A stretch of 64,000 nt of DNA from Oreohelix idahoensis. Lineage: Eukaryota; Mollusca; Gastropoda; Stylommatophora; Oreohelicidae. The stretch lies in assembly GCA_024509875.1 (NCBI GenBank), contig JAMPIV010004926.1, forward strand, positions 124,001 through 188,000. Reading direction: 5' to 3'. Below the pieces are notes generated by a model. It did no database searches. It saw only the letters and a program-made list of their open reading frames with translations, and was not told the DNA's origin. Positions 10,390 to 21,344 of this stretch are shown here, piece by piece. Position 1 is the stretch's first letter. Every line of letters begins with the position of its first letter. Both the position numbers and the translations under genes were made by a program.

Positions 10390-10735
10390 CCACACACTTC
10401 CAGGGATTCCCCCTGTGGTGAAACCCAGCATTGCACACTAAGCTTGGAGAAGTCAAGTGAGCCCCAGTCGTAATTCTTTGGCATGGACTTGGTTGACTGC
10501 ATGCAGAAGGATCTGAGTCACTTGAGCCCCAGCCGTAATTCTTTGGCTTAGACTTGGTTGACTGCATGCAGAAGGATCTCACTATGGACCCAGTGATAGG
10601 CATTCCTACTCCTAGCTTGGGACCAGATATGACGATCCTTTAAATGCAAGCCAAGCTGGAGAAACTGGAGCTCATGACTTCAACTCAACGTGTTTCGGAA
10701 TGGCAGAAAAGCCACAGGATAAGCTGAGATCTACA
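10390..10735 (+). mobile_element. Fragment related to the 5' region of LINE D
   Basis: Shares CCCAGCATTGCACACTAAG and GGCAGAAAAGCCAC, in the same order, with the 5' untranslated region of LINE D at about 33118-33500. A 60-70-bp segment (GAGCCCCAGxCGTAATTCTTTGG ... GACTGCATGCAGAAGGATCT) is tandemly repeated. The hAT MITE interrupts it. Confidence 0.6.
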
Positions 10736-10743
10736 GTGTAGAT

Positions 10744-11167
10744 CAGTGGTGGCCAAGCTAAGGTTGGCCGAGGGCCAGATTATGGTAAAGGGTAACACCT
10801 GAGGGCCAGACCTATAAAATCCTTAAAAAATTACGTTCTGAGATTTATTTTTACGTATACATATATAATGAACCACGTACAGAAAGCAACGGCAAACTAC
10901 TGTACTGCACATCTGCCAAGACATGTATACTAGTCTTCGGACTGAAATTACTGTAAAAAAATATATTGAATCTGTTGTTTTAATTTGTTTTGTAATTTGT
11001 AATATGAAATGTAATTATTTATTTCAAACATACATTTGTGTGTTATTTCATTGTGAAGAGTGTGACTTCAATCAACAATAAGAGGCCAGCCAAAACAGGT
11101 TGGCGGGCTGTTCAAAACTGGTTGGCGGGCCGGATCTGGCCCGCGGGCCGTAGTTTGGCCACCGCTG
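10744..11167. mobile_element. hAT-type MITE, 424 bp, with 8-bp target duplication
   Basis: Terminal inverted repeats start CAGTGGTGGCCAAGCTA on the left and, read inward from the right, CAGCGGTGGCCAAACTA, followed on both sides by GGGCCAGAT-type sequence. A perfect 8-bp duplication GTGTAGAT flanks the unit (10736-10743, 11168-11175). Size, TIR and 8-bp duplication fit the hAT superfamily. No coding capacity. Confidence 0.9.
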
Positions 11168-11734
11168 GTGTAGATAATACCAAGGAGCCTTCAACTTGGT
11201 ATTGGCTGCCAAAGAGCGAGAAGCTCAGCAGCCCTAGTTAAACAACAACAACCCCTCTTAATCTGGGTATTCCAGAACAAGGACTGCCTTATAATGCTAT
11301 CAACATGTTGGCTAAATGTGTATAGGCCATTTTTTTTCCTTTTGTCCTAATAAGACTTACTGACTTACACTACTTACTATCATTTACTATCAATCACTTC
11401 CCATCATAATTTAGAAAACTAATGCTACATTACTGTCACGCAAATAAAATTCATTTCTAATAAAACCGACATTTTTCTGGCAAGAAAATCTCAATTCAAA
11501 GGCAGCAATTCTAATTACTACTTCTCTCATTCAATCAGAAACAAATGCAGAATAAAGATAAGTTAGATAACCATTACCAAACAATCTCTTCAGGTTATAG
11601 ACAGGGTAACTTCACTTGGATCAGCCAACAGCATTATAGAGAAAGTTCTAACATTAGTATTAGTTTTTTTTCTTTTTCACTGTCCAGTAATTTAAGTAGG
11701 GCAAAATCAGAGAACCACGCTGTTACAATGTTTA

Positions 11735-11900
11735 TTTTTTGGATCCTTAGCCGCTAACTGACATTGCTATCAATGACCACCACACCTAGTTGGTGTCTTG
11801 TAGGGCAGCAACACACACTCTCCACTTTGCTCAGTTGTTAGCCATCCTTTGTACAGTGCTCCAACTTTAGTTCATGCTATGCAGCTCTCCCTCCATGGTA
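11735..11900 (-). mobile_element. LINE family A, decayed 3' end
   Basis: Carries GATCCTTAGCCGC, TTGGTGTCTTGTAGGGCA and a degraded counterpart of the VRRMATDRAKW coding end, matching the 3' end of LINE A at 22630-22800 with many substitutions. Confidence 0.7.
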
Positions 11901-12212
11901 AATTAATGTGAGACAAACATAAAGGTATGTTTTCAGGCACTCATAAGAAATAAAGAAGTAGAACGCTAGACATCACTTCTGTTGTTCCCCTATTATACAG
12001 TATAGGCCAGTCCACACAAGACAAAGACCTTAATACTGTCTAGTAAATGATAGTAGACTTAGAACAGTAAGAACAGGACAGAGGATAGGTTTGGTATTGT
12101 ATAAACATTAATAACACATAAGGGAGGAAACCCGAGGCCTGTAAACAGTAAATTAATATTAGACAAACATAAAGGTATGTTTTCAGGCACTCGTATGAAA
12201 TAAAGAAGTAGA
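11895..12212 (+). repeat. Direct repeats of about 66 bp, 250 bp apart
   Basis: A segment containing ACATAAAGGTATGTTTTCAG and ending AAATAAAGAAGTAG occurs at 11895-11962 and again at 12147-12212. The second copy abuts the 5' edge of LINE B. Confidence 0.7.
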
Positions 12213-12995
12213 TGATGTTGCCCTGATTGCTAAATCAGAGGCACATCTCCAATCCAACCTGCAAGTCTGGAAGGAAGAGCTGGAGAAGAGAGGGATGGTC
12301 ATAAGCAGCTCTAAAACAAAATCCATGGTGATATCACGAGAAGAAAGAAAACATCAGATTAAGCTGGGAGAACAGGTCCTGGAGCAGGTCGACCACTTTA
12401 AATACCTCGGAGCTATTATAGACCGAAAGGGAGGCATCAAAGAAGAGTTGGCCACTCGAAAAGCAGCAGCTGGGAGACTTTTTCAGGCCATAAATCGAGG
12501 ATTCCTCAGCAAGAGAGAGGTTGGTAAGAAAACGAAGATGGCTGTATACCGCTCCACCTATGTCCCAGTCTTGACATACGGATGCGAGTCATGGGCAATG
12601 ACTACAACCCATAAAAGCCAGATCCAAACCTCAGAAATGAGGTATCTGAGGAAGGTGGTTGAAGTAACAAGAAGAGACATGGTACGCAACCAGACGATAC
12701 GTCAAGGCCTTAAATCCTACCCCCTGCAGACCCAAGTAGAACAGTCCCAATTAAGATGGTTTGGCCATGTCTGCAGAATGGGAGAAGATCGGATACCACG
12801 ACAAGCATGGGAAACAAAGAGCCAAGGATCCAGACCCCGAGTCCGCTGGGAGGACAACATTAGACAATCTTTGAAGGATTGAGGACTAGAATGGAACCAG
12901 GCCAGGAGGAAGACAGCCGATAGGATAGTCTGGCGCTCTCTCTTCCAAACCTCTACACCTCATGGTAGAAGGGGAACGACTAAGTAAGTAAGTAA
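12212..12995 (+). mobile_element. LINE family B, 5'-truncated copy inserted in gypsy-1 integrase
   Basis: Opens just at the RT active-site region (DDVALIAKSEAHL), continues SSKTKSMVISREERK, FKYLGAIIDRKGG, YRSTYVPVLTYGCESW, and ends WFGHVCRMGEDRIPRQAW...SLKD with a stop at 12880. The 3' tail is AAGTAAGTAAGTAA (12981-12995). The open frame at 12295-12882 (195 codons) is intact. Beyond the tail the gypsy-1 integrase resumes on the minus strand, so the LINE broke that gene. 3' fragments of this family recur at 21345-21480 and 58357-58434. Confidence 0.9.
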
Positions 12996-13575
12996 GGATA
13001 GAAAGATCCCAATCGTCAGGTTTCACTTGTGCCAGTTTACTTAGCATCATGTTGAGGTTTCCGTTAACACGTTCTACTAACCCACTTCTGGCCAGAGTGT
13101 AAGGCTTAGTGTAGATGTGCTGGTTCCTCAAGATCTTAACGATCTCATCCATTAACAGGTTTCAGTATGGAGATCTGTTATCCGTCAACACTTGTTGAGA
13201 GAATCCCAACCGAGTAAAAATCTGCATGAGGGCTTCTGCGACATGCTTAGCATCCGCGCATGTAAGCGGGATAGCTTCTGCCCACATAGTTCATGTGTCC
13301 ACTAGGGTGAGGATGAACCTGTTCCTTCTTTTAGTCCTTTCTAAGGGTCCTAAAATGTCGATCACAACCCGTTCGAATGGTGTTCCCCCTGTTGGCGTTT
13401 CACCCAAAGCGACTGGGGGTGTCCGTTGCTTGGGTGGTACACGTTGCCACTGGGCACAGGATTTGACATACCTGATAATATCAGCATTTACTCCTGGCCA
13501 CCAATAATGAGTCGATATGCGTTTGTTTGTGGCGTTCTGTCCCATATGTCCGCTGAAGGGAAGAGAGTGCCCCAT
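12996..13575 (-). pseudogene. gypsy-1 integrase, broken
   Basis: On the minus strand the zinc-binding region reads GHSLPFSGHMGQ ... THYWWPG ... CAQWQR; the second zinc cysteine is replaced by W. The catalytic core follows: VIDILGPLE (first D), VLTDN near 13190 (second D), a stop just after it, then GLVERVN (E) near 13070. So a D,D,E set can be seen, but with a premature stop, and the C-terminus is lost at the LINE B junction (12996). No reverse transcriptase separates it from the protease upstream. Confidence 0.8.
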
Positions 13576-13579
13576 TTCT

Positions 13580-14013
13580 AGGATTTGGCTTCTGTACTGT
13601 TTCGGTACTAGGAGCTAGTTGTAACCTTGGTCAGGCTTGCCCGTTCTGCGATAAAGTACGCCATCCTTAGAAAAAATGTCCCTGTGCTGTCTGGGTTCCT
13701 TATCCATGGGCAGTTTCCTAAAGCAGGGTGCCAAAGTAGGGTCCTTTTGTTGCGCTTCTTTAAGTTCCATATGTAAGATGGGAAGCGCTGTAGGTGCCTC
13801 ACTCTTAGAAACTCCACAAAGTTGGACGGTCTCTCCTGTCTCTTGACCGGGTTTAACCAGGTGTCTGGCAACAATGCAATCATAAGAAAGCCCCGTGTCA
13901 AATAAACAAAAAGTTTGAGAACCGTTCAAAATAACAGTACCTCGCGTTGAGGGTCTCTCTCCCTCAGGTTGGGAATCACTGTCAATAATTCCGCCTTGCG
14001 AGACTGTTAGCAA
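13580..14013 (-). pseudogene. gypsy-1 aspartic protease joined to start of integrase
   Basis: Minus-strand ORF. The protease part has TVILNGSQTFCLFDTGLS, where DTG is the catalytic motif of retropepsins. About 60 residues on, it passes directly into EAQQKDPTLAPCFRKL and VLYRRTG, the N-terminal linker of Ty3/gypsy integrases. The usual RT-RNase H block between protease and integrase is absent. The gag zinc knuckle that should precede the protease is also missing. Confidence 0.75.
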
Positions 14014-14462
14014 GCATCTGATGCGTTTAGGCTCGGTGTGCTCGCTCTGATCATTAGTCCCATGTGCATGATATCTTCAAGCTTTTCTGCACCTTGCTCA
14101 GTTAAAAATCTCCGGGTGTCAGCAGACAAAGTGTTCTTTATTTGTTCAGTTATAACAAATTCCTCAAGACCTTCAAAGGTAGAGGGGAGCTGTGAAAGCT
14201 CAAGGCACTTTGTCAAGTATCCCTTCAAATGAGATGAGAACTGCTGAAAAGTTTCAGAGCTCTCCTTTCTGCTGTTGCGAAACAGTTGCAAAAACTTTCG
14301 CGCATTCATTTCAAAGCGCTCAAGCAAAGCTTTCTTCAACAAGTCGTAGTTGTCTTGTTGGCTACTTTCCAGTTTAGAGCAAACATCATAAGCAGAACCT
14401 TTAAGGGCCTGGGAAAGTTTCATACACCAACGCGACCTCTCTAAACCGTGCAGAGTAGCCAT
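14007..14462 (-). CDS. gag: gypsy-1 Gag, SCAN-like capsid domain
   Basis: 151-codon minus-strand ORF in a SCAN-like capsid: ERSRWCMKLSQALKGSAYDV, NYDLLKKALLERFEMNARKF and SSETFQQFSSHLKGYLTKC. The vertebrate SCAN domain is known to derive from the Gag of Gmr1-like Ty3/gypsy elements. It follows the charged N-terminal Gag part (14928-14500) after a short frame break. A near-homologous region is at 40365-40770 in gypsy-2. Confidence 0.8.
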   Translation of the reverse strand: MATLHGLERSRWCMKLSQALKGSAYDVCSKLESSQQDNYDLLKKALLERFEMNARKFLQLFRNSRKESSETFQQFSSHLKGYLTKCLELSQLPSTFEGLEEFVITEQIKNTLSADTRRFLTEQGAEKLEDIMHMGLMIRASTPSLNASDAC

Positions 14463-14499
14463 TTTCTCAAATGTTTCTAACCATGTGTCAATCTTCTCA

Positions 14500-14928
14500 T
14501 TAGGACAAGGGAAAGACTAGAGCAAAAGACATAGAATTTATTTGAAGAGACTGAGTGTTAGAAGGATCAGTTAAGGAAGAATGAGAAGACTCTCCATTAC
14601 TGGAGGTAGAGGCAGCACCATGACTTTGGAATTCTAGAGTTTTAAGAGCCAACTCATGCTGTCTCTCTTCCCTCTCCTTCTCAAGCTGTATCTCCCTCTC
14701 CTTCTCTCTTTCCTCATGCTGCATCCTGCGAGCTTCCATTTCTGCCTCAATTTTCTTCTGCTCTAATAGATGGTCCTCCGCTTCTTTCCTCTCCGCTGCT
14801 TTTTCCTTCTGCTCCGCATCATATCTGTCAAGTTCGTCCCTGACAAATGCTTTCGCTTCTTCGCCTTCCAAACCCTCTTCTCTCGCTTCGTCTCTGAGGA
14901 TTTGCCTAAGCTTCGCCCTTTCTGCCAT
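14500..14928 (-). CDS. gag: gypsy-1 Gag, charged N-terminal coiled coil
   Basis: 142 codons starting MAERAKLRQILRDEAREEG and dominated by E/K/R heptads (about residues 40-95), ending in a Ser-rich linker. The start is the first Met after a long leader and matches in style the gypsy-2 Gag start (MADLAKFRSAAVQTAKELG). It is the 5' coding end of the element. Confidence 0.75.
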   Translation of the reverse strand: MAERAKLRQILRDEAREEGLEGEEAKAFVRDELDRYDAEQKEKAAERKEAEDHLLEQKKIEAEMEARRMQHEEREKEREIQLEKEREERQHELALKTLEFQSHGAASTSSNGESSHSSLTDPSNTQSLQINSMSFALVFPLS

Positions 14929-14934
14929 AATAGG

Positions 14935-16018
14935 TCAGTGACTGAGACTAGTCAAGAAAGAAAGTAAGAAAAGGATACACTGGTTCCTACCACTTACGAG
15001 AAAATACCAAAACAAAAGATGATATACTTTAACCTGGGATACCTCCTCCAAAAATAGTGTCTAACTATCGCTGCTATTAATTGGCAATAAAGCACCTAAT
15101 GCAGACGACTACGCCAAATAAATGGTAGTTAAGATTACTCACTAAAAATACGTTGCTACAGTGGAAACAAAATAATTATTACAAAAGAATTTAAGGAGAA
15201 AAAAAAATCCCTTAATTTTTAATCCACTATCAAGTTCACCCCTGAAGCCAGTTAGGGTAAGAGAGGCAATTAACAGGACGTAATTGTCTGAATGCACTCC
15301 TTAGCTTAGCTCAAACACCTACTTCTTCAGAACCCTGTGATTGTTAGACAATCACAAACTTTACCAGCGTTTAGTATTACAAAATCAGTAATTAACATAT
15401 ATTCCGAGGAATCAACCTGTAACTCAATTGTATATTACTCAAAATGCTGTGGAAACACACTTATTAATTGTGTGGTCAGCACGCCCATAAACAGATCGAT
15501 TGTCTAGGGGATAGTTATTTTTAAAGACATAAAAACTCACAAGACATCACACTCTTACTCTATATCAGAATAAACAGTTGAATGGGAAAAAAAAAACACA
15601 CACACACAAATAGTAATACGTCTTACAAGGAGAAAGGACAAGAAAAACCTACGTTGCGGCCACAAGGCCTTCGTCAGGGACAGACAAACAAGAGACAGGA
15701 GGGAAAGAAAATGAGAATTAAGTAGAGAACATGAATCTATAAAAATAAGAGAGAAAAAACCTCCCTTGTGTCCAGTCACACAGTACAGCAAGATGGCTGC
15801 CACTAAACCGGAAAGCGGAAGTCAATAGTACATTAAAAACAAAAAATAAGAAATAATGAAAACAAGGACCGGAAAAGAGTGAGAGAAAAAAAAATAATAA
15901 TAATATTAAAATATATAAAGTGAGGGAAAAGCGATTTAAAAAAAAAATATATATATTATATCAGAATAAAGAAAATTAATCCTGCAGACGAGCTGATATT
16001 TGTATTTGCCCAGGACTA
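14935..16018 (-). other. Leader region of gypsy-1
   Basis: Non-coding stretch between the primer-binding site and gag. After removal of the SINE-like insertion (15575-15970) it is about 0.7 kb long. No other feature seen. Confidence 0.5.
15575..15956 (+). mobile_element. SINE-like insertion (copy 2) with 14-bp target duplication
   Basis: Flanked by TATATCAGAATAAA at 15561-15574 and 15957-15970. It begins with an A-rich/(CA)n head, contains GGCCACAAGGCCTTCGTCAG (shared with 6930-7110), and ends in an A/T-rich tail. The 14-bp duplication shows it was inserted by retrotransposition. Confidence 0.75.
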
Positions 16019-16047
16019 GAGTTCAATTCCCGGAAAACGAACCACCA
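16019..16047 (-). promoter_or_regulatory. Primer-binding site of gypsy-1
   Basis: The plus strand reads like a tRNA 3' end: GTTCAATTCCCGG (T arm) and then ...AACGAACCACCA. On the minus strand (the element's sense) it therefore begins TGGTGGTTCG and is complementary to a tRNA. It lies 19 nt from the LTR end at 16067, between LTR and gag. Which tRNA is meant cannot be stated without a search. Confidence 0.65.
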
Positions 16048-17416
16048 TTCTGTCGTCTCGTTTTCCTGTCGCAGATTTTTGATAGAGGGATTAAGACTTG
16101 GGTTGGTCCCTTCTGAATAGATTAGAATAAGTGATAGCCACAGGGAGAGATAACAGAAGAAATAGATTTCCACGAGTGAGATGGTAGAAGTTAATAGAGG
16201 CCATCTCTGAAATCGAGAATCTTCTCTCTTTCAGCCTATCTTCTACAACAGATCTAAAGGAGTCAGTCTATTGACTACATATATTAATATATATATTTAG
16301 ATACCACTCACGTGCACACACACACCATTGACGACAGTTAGACACACATACGTGGGAAAACTATAACAGTGATTATATAGATATTTTGGAATGAGCTGAT
16401 TAAGTTTAAGTGAATTTTAATTATCATACTAAAATTCCATCACAACACATAAAACAAATTACATCGAGCATATACAAATAGTCATAAAGTCAAGGAATTG
16501 CTACAAGAATGATAGCCCTATTGGTATGATCTTTCCCCTCAATGTACAGTCAACAGTCCCGTTAGAAGAAAAGTGATAGCCCCAAAGAGTCACGGATACA
16601 TACGCTTTAGTCTAAGATTCCCCTTTAAAGGTATGAACAGACTTTGATACTCTGATCTATCCTAAGGAAAAATATTGTTAGCAACAAAACTTTCATAAAG
16701 GAATTTAAGACAGCAAACTGGGTGCCAAAATACAACAATAAAAGAATCACTCAGTCTACTTTCACTCTGTTCTTTCATCAGGGCCCCTGACATGCGTTCT
16801 TACCTACAATCGTGCTGTTGTTCGCCGTCTGGCGCAAACTTTAGGACACCCACACACTTTACTCTGTTGTTCTTGTGATGAAGCCGATCCCAGCTCTGCA
16901 GATTTTTCTTGGTTTCATCCAATGGGTCTGGGGAGCGTCCTCTTCATGCGATATTTTTGTTCAGAGTTAAGTTAGTGTCACTTTAATCACGAGGTAAGAA
17001 TTAGGTTTAAGCGGGCTCACAGTGTCAGAATCACGAGGTTTCCACTACCCAGGAAAAATGGCAGGGTTGTAACTTCGATGAAAGGTAAAATTCTTGGTCA
17101 CACCACAAGTTGTCAAAAATGTCGGAATGTTTATGATAATATTTTACTTGCCACAAGGGCTGAAAATGTACTTAAGGTTTTTCTCTGGAAGAATTAAAGC
17201 TGGCGCGATAGGCCCGTTTGCTTTAGTTAATCTTAAAGTTTATGTAAAGGGGTACTCTGTTGTTCTGGATGCCAATGCAATCTAGACAGGTTTTAATTTA
17301 TACACCCAAGTCTTTAAGAAAAAGTCATCATGAAATAGAAATACATACGTATTTCGTCAATACTCAATGATGAATCAGTGCAGTTATAAGTTAGTTTAAA
17401 TATTCTCGACTGGTTA

Positions 17417-19600
17417 CACTGTCTAACAACAAAAAAAAATTTTTTTCTTTCTCTAACATTTCTATGTTTTTCTGGTCAATTTTAATGCGCTGTTTTTAAA
17501 TCTGCAAACCGTTTTTCTCTATCAGGTCGGGATCTCTAGAAATACGCAATTGAAGTTTTTTAACAACGCATATAGTATTACAACATCATTCGTACAAGAA
17601 GTATAACAGTTATCTAGGCTTGAATTTCTTTGCAGTCGACTTTCGTCGGTGAATGGCATGTGGTACATTGCGATGAAGCATCCAACAATAATCGGCAAAC
17701 ATGGTCACACTCCACCGTCCTTGATAACGTGACTCCATTAAGGCGATATCTTGATGGAATCGTTCTCCATGTTCATCGCTGACTTCGCCAAGGTTGTCAG
17801 GGAAAAAGTCAAGATGCAAATCGAGCAAATGGATTTTGAGGGACATGTTACAGCCCATAAATCTGTATGCATCTATGCACTGCTTAACAATATGCACATA
17901 GTCGACAGATTTGTGATTTCCCAGAAAGTTATCGACGATCGATTTGAATGCCATCCATGCGCGAAGTTCACTACCATGTAACAAGTTCTCGAACTGTTTG
18001 TCTGCAATAACTTTCCTAACCTGAGGTCCTACAAAGATACCTTCCTTTATCTTTGCATCGCTAACTTGCGGAAACTTTTCTCGAAGATAAGTAAAAGTTT
18101 TGCTCGTTTTATCTAACGCTTTTACGAAATTCTTCATGAGCCCAAACTTTATATGTAACTGTGGTAAAAATGATGCTGTCTGTGTTAACTAATGGCTCGT
18201 GTTTTACATTTTTATGCCCAAGCTGCATACGATCCCTGATAGGCCACACCTTTCTTGCATGATGTTCCTGTCTGTTGCAGCTGTCCCATTCACATAGGAA
18301 GCATCACAATTTAGTATACCTAGTCTGCATGTCCGTGAGAATTGCAATGACCTTTAGGTCTCCACAAATCCGCCATTGGTAGTCATTGTACTTTATTTTT
18401 GCCAAAAGTATAGCCATATTGTCATAAGTTTCTTTCATATGAACAGAGTAGGCGACTGGAATTGATGAAAATAAATTTCCGTTATGCAATAACACGGCTT
18501 TTAGACTAGTCTTGGAAGAGTCGATGAAAAGTCGACATTCGTTGACTATGTGCTCATGACCGAGGTGCACCATTAGACCGTTTACATCTTTGCAATAGCA
18601 AATGTCATCATCCATCTCAAAGTATTGAACAAGTTCTCTGTGTCTATGACGAAATTTGGATATCGAAGTATTGGGCGCTAAAAGATTCCATTCTTTGAGT
18701 CGCGAACCGAGTAATTCCGCTTGTAATTTTGGTAAAAGCGAGATCACGTATTAGATCTGAAAGTTCTGAATGGTTAATTAAGTGAACACCATCATTCACC
18801 GGTATATAATCCGAGTCAGAATTAGTTTCTAAAGCAGGTAAACTATCACTTTCTGATGGTTCATTCACGTCCAACGGATATTGTTCTGGTGGAACTGGGA
18901 TCGGACACGTGATTTGATCATGAGGCACTGGTTTCGAAACCGATTCAATATTTGGATAAACCACAGACTTTCTAATTTTAAAAGTGAAACCATGGATATA
19001 TGTCAAACAGAAGTAACAATCAGTAGCGTGATTTGTCGGTTCACGCCATATTACTGGCACTCCAAAAGTCATCGACTTATGCTTCGGCGATTTTCGTAAC
19101 CAACCTGCCAATGTATTTGAACAAGTCGAACAAACTGCATTTGGCTTCCAAGATTTATTTGCATCATCAACTTTCGAATCGAAATAAAGTTCATATGCTT
19201 TCTTTAGTAATGGTGTAAAGTTTTTCTGGTGAACACGATCAGTAAAATATCCGCACACGTAACAGAACAGATCAGCCGAATTTCTACAACTTCTAGAAGC
19301 CATATTTCGCTCAGAATTATTTCAAAATACAGTAACTATTTGAAAAATAGCGTAACATATGTCATGCATCTTTTAGCAGTATAAAAAGGAGAATTATTTT
19401 GCATTTTATTAATTTTTAATAAGTTATATAGTAAAAATGAAACGGAGCAAATAACGGTTTCCCAAAAATATATTTATTCACAAATATCTTAAGAACCCGA
19501 CGTGATAGAGATAAACGGATTTCAGATTTGAAATCAGCGCAAGAAACTGACCTAAGAACACTTATTCTTATATAAGAAAGAAAAATGTTGTTTGTCAGTG
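17417..19600 (-). mobile_element. DNA transposon with CACTG...CAGTG ends and TTA duplication; carries an uncharacterised conserved gene
   Basis: The insertion is defined by comparison with the second LTR copy, where the same place (about 31852-31866) is uninterrupted. The ends are CACTGTCTAACAACA at 17417 and, read inward from 19600, CACTGACAAACAACA: 13 of 15 identical, followed in both by a TTTTTCTTTCT stretch. TTA flanks both sides (17414-17416, 19601-19603) and occurs once in the empty site. Length 2,184 bp. The CACTG terminus and 3-bp duplication resemble the CACTA/Mirage/Chapaev group; a TTA duplication would also fit Harbinger-like elements. Its single gene fills most of the unit. Confidence 0.85.
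17610..19303 (-). pseudogene. Frameshifted copy of a conserved uncharacterised protein, probable DDE-type transposase
   Basis: The reading starts at 19303 (MASRSCRNSADLFCYVCGYF) and is intact to about 18740, shifts, continues to a stop at 18304, shifts twice more and ends at 17610. Overall about 560 residues. I recognise the family as one annotated 'uncharacterized protein' in many invertebrates. N-terminal CxxC pairs: FCYVCG, VCSTCS, CYFCL. Later: LFIDSSKTSLKAVLLHN, then CGDLKVIAIL, a CFLCEWDS CxxC pair (about 18290), and GERFHQD (about 17750). The order D ... D, C-x2-C ... E resembles the DDE core with a C-x2-C insertion seen in several eukaryotic transposases. Family membership is strong; the enzymatic role is inference. 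Confidence 0.75.
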
Positions 19601-21344
19601 TTATTAGCAGTTAAATTAAATTCATTATAGCTGCATGAGTTGAAGCTAGACATTATAATTTATTCTGCTTTCCACTGAAACACGTCAACTAGAGAATATA
19701 ACAGACTTATAAATTAATTTCTCTGCACAAAAGAAACTAGTGAAATATAATATAGGCGATTTAACACTAATCACTCAACCTATTAGATATATTATATTAC
19801 CTCCCAACAGAACTACGGCAATCACCACGACTAGAATTTATACACTAGATAGGTATTCTAGAAGCTCGGCAAAATTTGACGAGAAAACTAAGAACTACTC
19901 TATACACGCTTATTTCTCTAGCACGAACGATCCGTCTACTGCAACTTAGGAGCTCTGAATGAAATCAAATTCCCACTCCGGGGTAGATATATGAAACACA
20001 CAAAGGATGTGCGCTATTTCCAAAAACCCCCGTCTCCCAATCTCCTCTTTCTCTCTCTCTCGTTCGTTCGTTCATTCATTCTCTCTCGCTCCTAACACTT
20101 CCCATTAACTTAGACGTTGCCCATAACTGCCAAACGTATGTCTTCACACCTTCTACGACTATGGCCATTACTGAGCGGTGCCGATTTGGCACCTTACACA
20201 CCTCACATCGAGCATCTAGCCGAAGAAAACACTCGTGTCAGATGAAAATGTAGACAATTGTCTGCATCTATGTCTGACCAGACAAATTCTCACACCATTT
20301 CGTCTACCCGCCGAGGCTGATATCTACATAATAGAATGTGTTCCCAGTGTGACAAAAAAAAAAAGGCGAAGTCAGAATGGGAAAGTAAATACTTTGTTGC
20401 AAATGAACGAATGTGAAAAACAAACAGGAAGAGGATAAAAGAGCGATAATAAAGTAGAGGACACGGGTAGAAAAAAAAAGAACAGAATATAGAAAATTTA
20501 TTGATCATAAATCTCTATGCGACAATAATCCAATAATTCTTTTCCTGTGTACCCCACTTCCTTGCCTATCCGCATGAAGCTATCAATGTCCATGATGTAC
20601 ACTAGTACCTCTCACAATATAGAATACTATTATCTTTGGCTATAGATTTTCTATACCACTATTCAGTCGTATATATTTCACTTATATCACCAGATAACTC
20701 TCTGGTTACACAAATGCAGTAATACTAGTAAATATTGATATCACTACTCCAATGTACACTTATATATATATATATATAGGAACTCTTCTGAATACCGGTC
20801 CCAAATTAAACAATACGGTTTGTGTTAGAAAATATCCCTTACAGGGCCTCATTTGGTAATGCCGGTTCAGGGGCGACATGAAATGGGGGGGGGGGGGGGG
20901 GGATCTAAAAATGCCGGTTCAGGGGCGACCTAAAAAGTTCTGTGCTCCATAAGGTGATCAGCTGTAGTGATGGTTCTATACTCTATAAGGAATGAAATCG
21001 AAGATGAAAATGATGATTCTGCAGATGGCGCCACAGTTTCTGGTTCACACATTAGCATGATAAATATCTTGGGGAAATCTATCGAGATAAGAGGAAAGTT
21101 TGACTAATCTGTTTTTACCAGCTTAAATTGGACAGGAATCTGACATAAAATTATATTCTCAGTATTATCACAATTTCCATTTTCGCTCACTTAGTAACAG
21201 AGCAAAAGTTGCAGCAGGACCTTATAGCAAGTTTACACTACAGCATGAATGTGCTCCAGTGGTGATAGTTATTGTAATACATTATTGTGCATGATAAGGT
21301 TGCCAGTCCCATGCATAAACGTCATATTACTCTTACGACGTGAA

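Larger units (their letters stand above)
16067..20524 (-). repeat. LTR of gypsy-1, interrupted by a DNA transposon
   Basis: On the minus strand it starts TGTCGCATAGAG at 20524 and ends CTGCGACA at 16067, giving TG...CA ends with the perfect terminal inversion TGTCGC/GCGACA. A second copy on the plus strand spans 30990-47231 (see there). Subtracting the transposon at 17417-19600 and its duplication, the LTR is about 2.27 kb. The 3' LTR of gypsy-1 is not present in the window. Long for a gypsy LTR, as is that of gypsy-2 (2.3 kb). Confidence 0.75.

Noticed and set aside
13226..13507. Plus-strand ORFs opposite the gypsy-1 integrase, and similar antisense ORFs over all elements
   Set aside because: Shadows of the real coding strand; no family resemblance.
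16019..16047. A tRNA gene, because the plus strand reads like a tRNA 3' end with CCA
   Set aside because: No anticodon arm or acceptor partner upstream, and genomic animal tRNA genes do not encode CCA. It fits a retroelement primer-binding site.
17417..19600. Assignment of the transposon to a named superfamily
   Set aside because: CACTG ends suggest CACTA/Chapaev, while a TTA duplication suggests Harbinger; one copy cannot settle it.
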